Shown here: piece after piece, positions 4,439-5,646 of the stretch
Numbering within the stretch: the first letter of the stretch is position 1
Layout: each line of letters starts with the position of its first letter
NCBI GenBank assembly: GCA_024642605.1
Contig: JAHEAT010000046.1
Location: 1-5,646, forward strand
Length of the DNA: 5,646 nt
Direction: 5' to 3'
From: Microbacteriaceae bacterium
GTDB taxonomy: Bacteria > Actinomycetota > Actinomycetes > Actinomycetales > Microbacteriaceae
Translations under genes and position numbers: made by a program
The notes under the pieces: generated by a model
The model's database searches: none
The model's input: only the letters and a program-made list of their open reading frames with translations
What the model was told of the DNA's origin: nothing

Positions 4439-5646
4439 AGCTTTGCTACCGAAATCTCTACCGATTGGTCGTCTCCGACAGGAACCCCAGCAACCACGTC
4501 TGCCTCAACCAGGTCGAGCTCGAGCGAAAGCGTTTCACTCTTAATTAGTTCCGCGTGAACACGCACCGCCGAGGCGGTTTCAGAATTCGCTCGGATGCTC
4601 AACCTTATGCGGTCGCTGACGTCGAGCCCGGCATCTTTGCGAGCCTGCTGAATCTGTCGAATCACGTCGCGAGCCAAGCCCTCGGCGGCGAGTTCTGGGG
4701 TGACCTTTCCGTCGAGAATGATGAACCCACCGGCCGAAAGGATGCCGATCTGGTCGGTAGGAGCTTCGTCACCTGTGCTGGTTAGATCGGCAACAAGGTC
4801 AAGTTCGTACTCTCCGTCAACCAGTTCAACTCCACCGGCAATCACCTTGCCATCTAACTGAGACCAGTCGCCGGCTTTTGCCGCCTGGATTACCAACTGA
4901 ACGTTTTTACCAAGGCGAGGGCCTGCAGCACGTGCGTTTACGGTGAGACGCTTGATGACGCCGAACTCGCTTGCACTGTCGAGCGAAAGCTCAACCAACG
5001 AAACCGACTTGACGTTTAGTTCATCGGCAATCAAATCTGCAAACGGTGCGAGCTTCTCGGCGTCGACCGTGACAACGGTTAGCTTGTTAAGCGGAAGGCG
5101 AACTCGAAGGAATGCGCCCTTGCGAAGGCTCTGCGCAACCGAAGAAACTTCACGAACCTGATCCATGGCGCGCACGAGGTCGTCAGCTGCCGGCAGAAGG
5201 TTGGCGTCTGGCCAATCCTGCAAGTGAACAGAACGACCGGCAGTTAGTCCGCGCCAAATTTCTTCGGCAACCATAGGTAGCAGCGGCGCCGCAACACGGC
5301 ACACGGTTTCGAGCACGGTGTAGAGCGTGTCGAACGCCTCGGGAGCGCCCTCCCAGAAGCGATCGCGGGAGCGACGCACGTACCAGTTGGTTAGTACATC
5401 GGCGAAGTCACGAAGACGCGCAGCCGCCGAGTAGGAGTCGTAGTGGTTGAGGTCGTTCTCCACGCCGTTGACCAGATCGCGAGTCTTCGCCAAAAGGTAG
5501 CGGTCGAGCACATCTTGGCTGTCATACGAAACCGTAGCCTCGTAGTTGGCAGCGTTGGCGTAGAGCGAGAAGAAGTAGTAGGTGTTCCAAAGTGGCAGCA
5601 AGAACTGGCGAACGCCTTCGCGAATGCCCTGTTCGGTGACAATCAG
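4435..5646 (-). CDS. ileS: Isoleucyl-tRNA synthetase, C-terminal 403 residues (cut by window edge)
   Basis: The frame is open from the right edge to TGA at 4437-4435, so this is the 3' part of a longer gene; the HIGH and KMSKS catalytic motifs and the editing domain lie outside. The fragment begins LIVTEQGIREGVRQF, then LPLWNTYYFF, then the anticodon-binding helical domain with RDFADVLTNWYVRRSRDRFW (about residues 82-101) and AAPLLPMVAEEIWRGL (about 124-139). These are hallmarks of IleRS, which charges tRNA-Ile. A long C-terminal extension follows (ELNVKSV, NARAAGPRLGK, EGLARDVIRQIQQARKDAGL). The only cysteine is in VCRVAAP, so the four-cysteine zinc ribbon of E. coli-type IleRS is absent. 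This fits the eukaryote-like type 2 class that is common in actinobacteria. The gene overlaps folC by 4 nt. Confidence 0.95.
   Translation of the reverse strand: MIVTEQGIREGVRQFLLPLWNTYYFFSLYANAANYEATVSYDSQDVLDRYLLAKTRDLVNGVENDLNHYDSYSAAARLRDFADVLTNWYVRRSRDRFWEGAPEAFDTLYTVLETVCRVAAPLLPMVAEEIWRGLTAGRSVHLQDWPDANLLPAADDLVRAMDQVREVSSVAQSLRKGAFLRVRLPLNKLTVVTVDAEKLAPFADLIADELNVKSVSLVELSLDSASEFGVIKRLTVNARAAGPRLGKNVQLVIQAAKAGDWSQLDGKVIAGGVELVDGEYELDLVADLTSTGDEAPTDQIGILSAGGFIILDGKVTPELAAEGLARDVIRQIQQARKDAGLDVSDRIRLSIRANSETASAVRVHAELIKSETLSLELDLVEADVVAGVPVGDDQSVEISVAKL

Larger units (their letters stand above)
1241..5646 (-). other. Predicted operon: ileS-folC-DUF4233-ndk-kinase
   Basis: Five genes on the minus strand are separated by junctions of -4, -29, -4 and +15 nt, with no room for internal terminators or spaced promoters outside coding sequence. 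This predicts a single transcript with translational coupling. The promoter lies beyond the right edge, upstream of or within ileS. No stem-plus-T-run terminator is visible after the last gene, where the convergent VKOR gene begins at once. Confidence 0.7.

Noticed and set aside
5391..5642. Minus-strand Thr-rich frame inside ileS
   Set aside because: It is a shadow of the IleRS anticodon-domain frame; the Thr/Arg-rich product has no motif.

Overview
The window looks like chromosomal housekeeping DNA from a small-genome actinobacterium, most likely a Microbacteriaceae member of moderate G+C such as the freshwater Luna/Rhodoluna/Aquiluna type. That placement is inferred from four things: the run ileS-folC-DUF4233-ndk near an RNase E/G gene and a vitamin K epoxide reductase (VKOR) homologue, a base composition near half G+C by eye, frequent GTG and TTG starts, and protein wording typical of the group. 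No database search was possible.

Layout: (1) 1-352, minus strand: the 5' end of an RNase E/G gene, running off the left edge. (2) 353-616: a 264-bp divergent intergenic region with candidate promoters in both directions, a possible long structured rne leader and a perfect 13-bp palindrome. (3) 617-1237, plus strand: a five-helix VKOR-family oxidoreductase with all four redox cysteines. (4) 1241-5646, minus strand: five tightly packed genes read from the right edge leftward, namely ileS (3' part only), folC, a DUF4233 membrane protein, ndk and an APH/SrkA-like kinase. Their junctions are a 4-nt overlap, a 29-nt overlap, a 4-nt overlap and a 15-nt gap, so they probably form one transcription unit with translational coupling. 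Its last gene ends 3 bp from the VKOR stop, tail to tail.

The minus-strand unit combines tRNA-Ile charging, folate (poly)glutamylation and nucleoside triphosphate balance, all basic growth functions, with one membrane protein of unknown role and one small-molecule or protein kinase of unknown substrate. VKOR would regenerate disulfide-forming capacity at the membrane. RNase E/G would carry out mRNA and rRNA processing.

I found no mobile element, CRISPR array, RNA gene, phage remnant or evident new system. The points most worth a second look are the rne leader region, the kinase gene that follows ndk in the same frame after a TAG stop without a clear ribosome binding site, and the 3-bp convergent junction.
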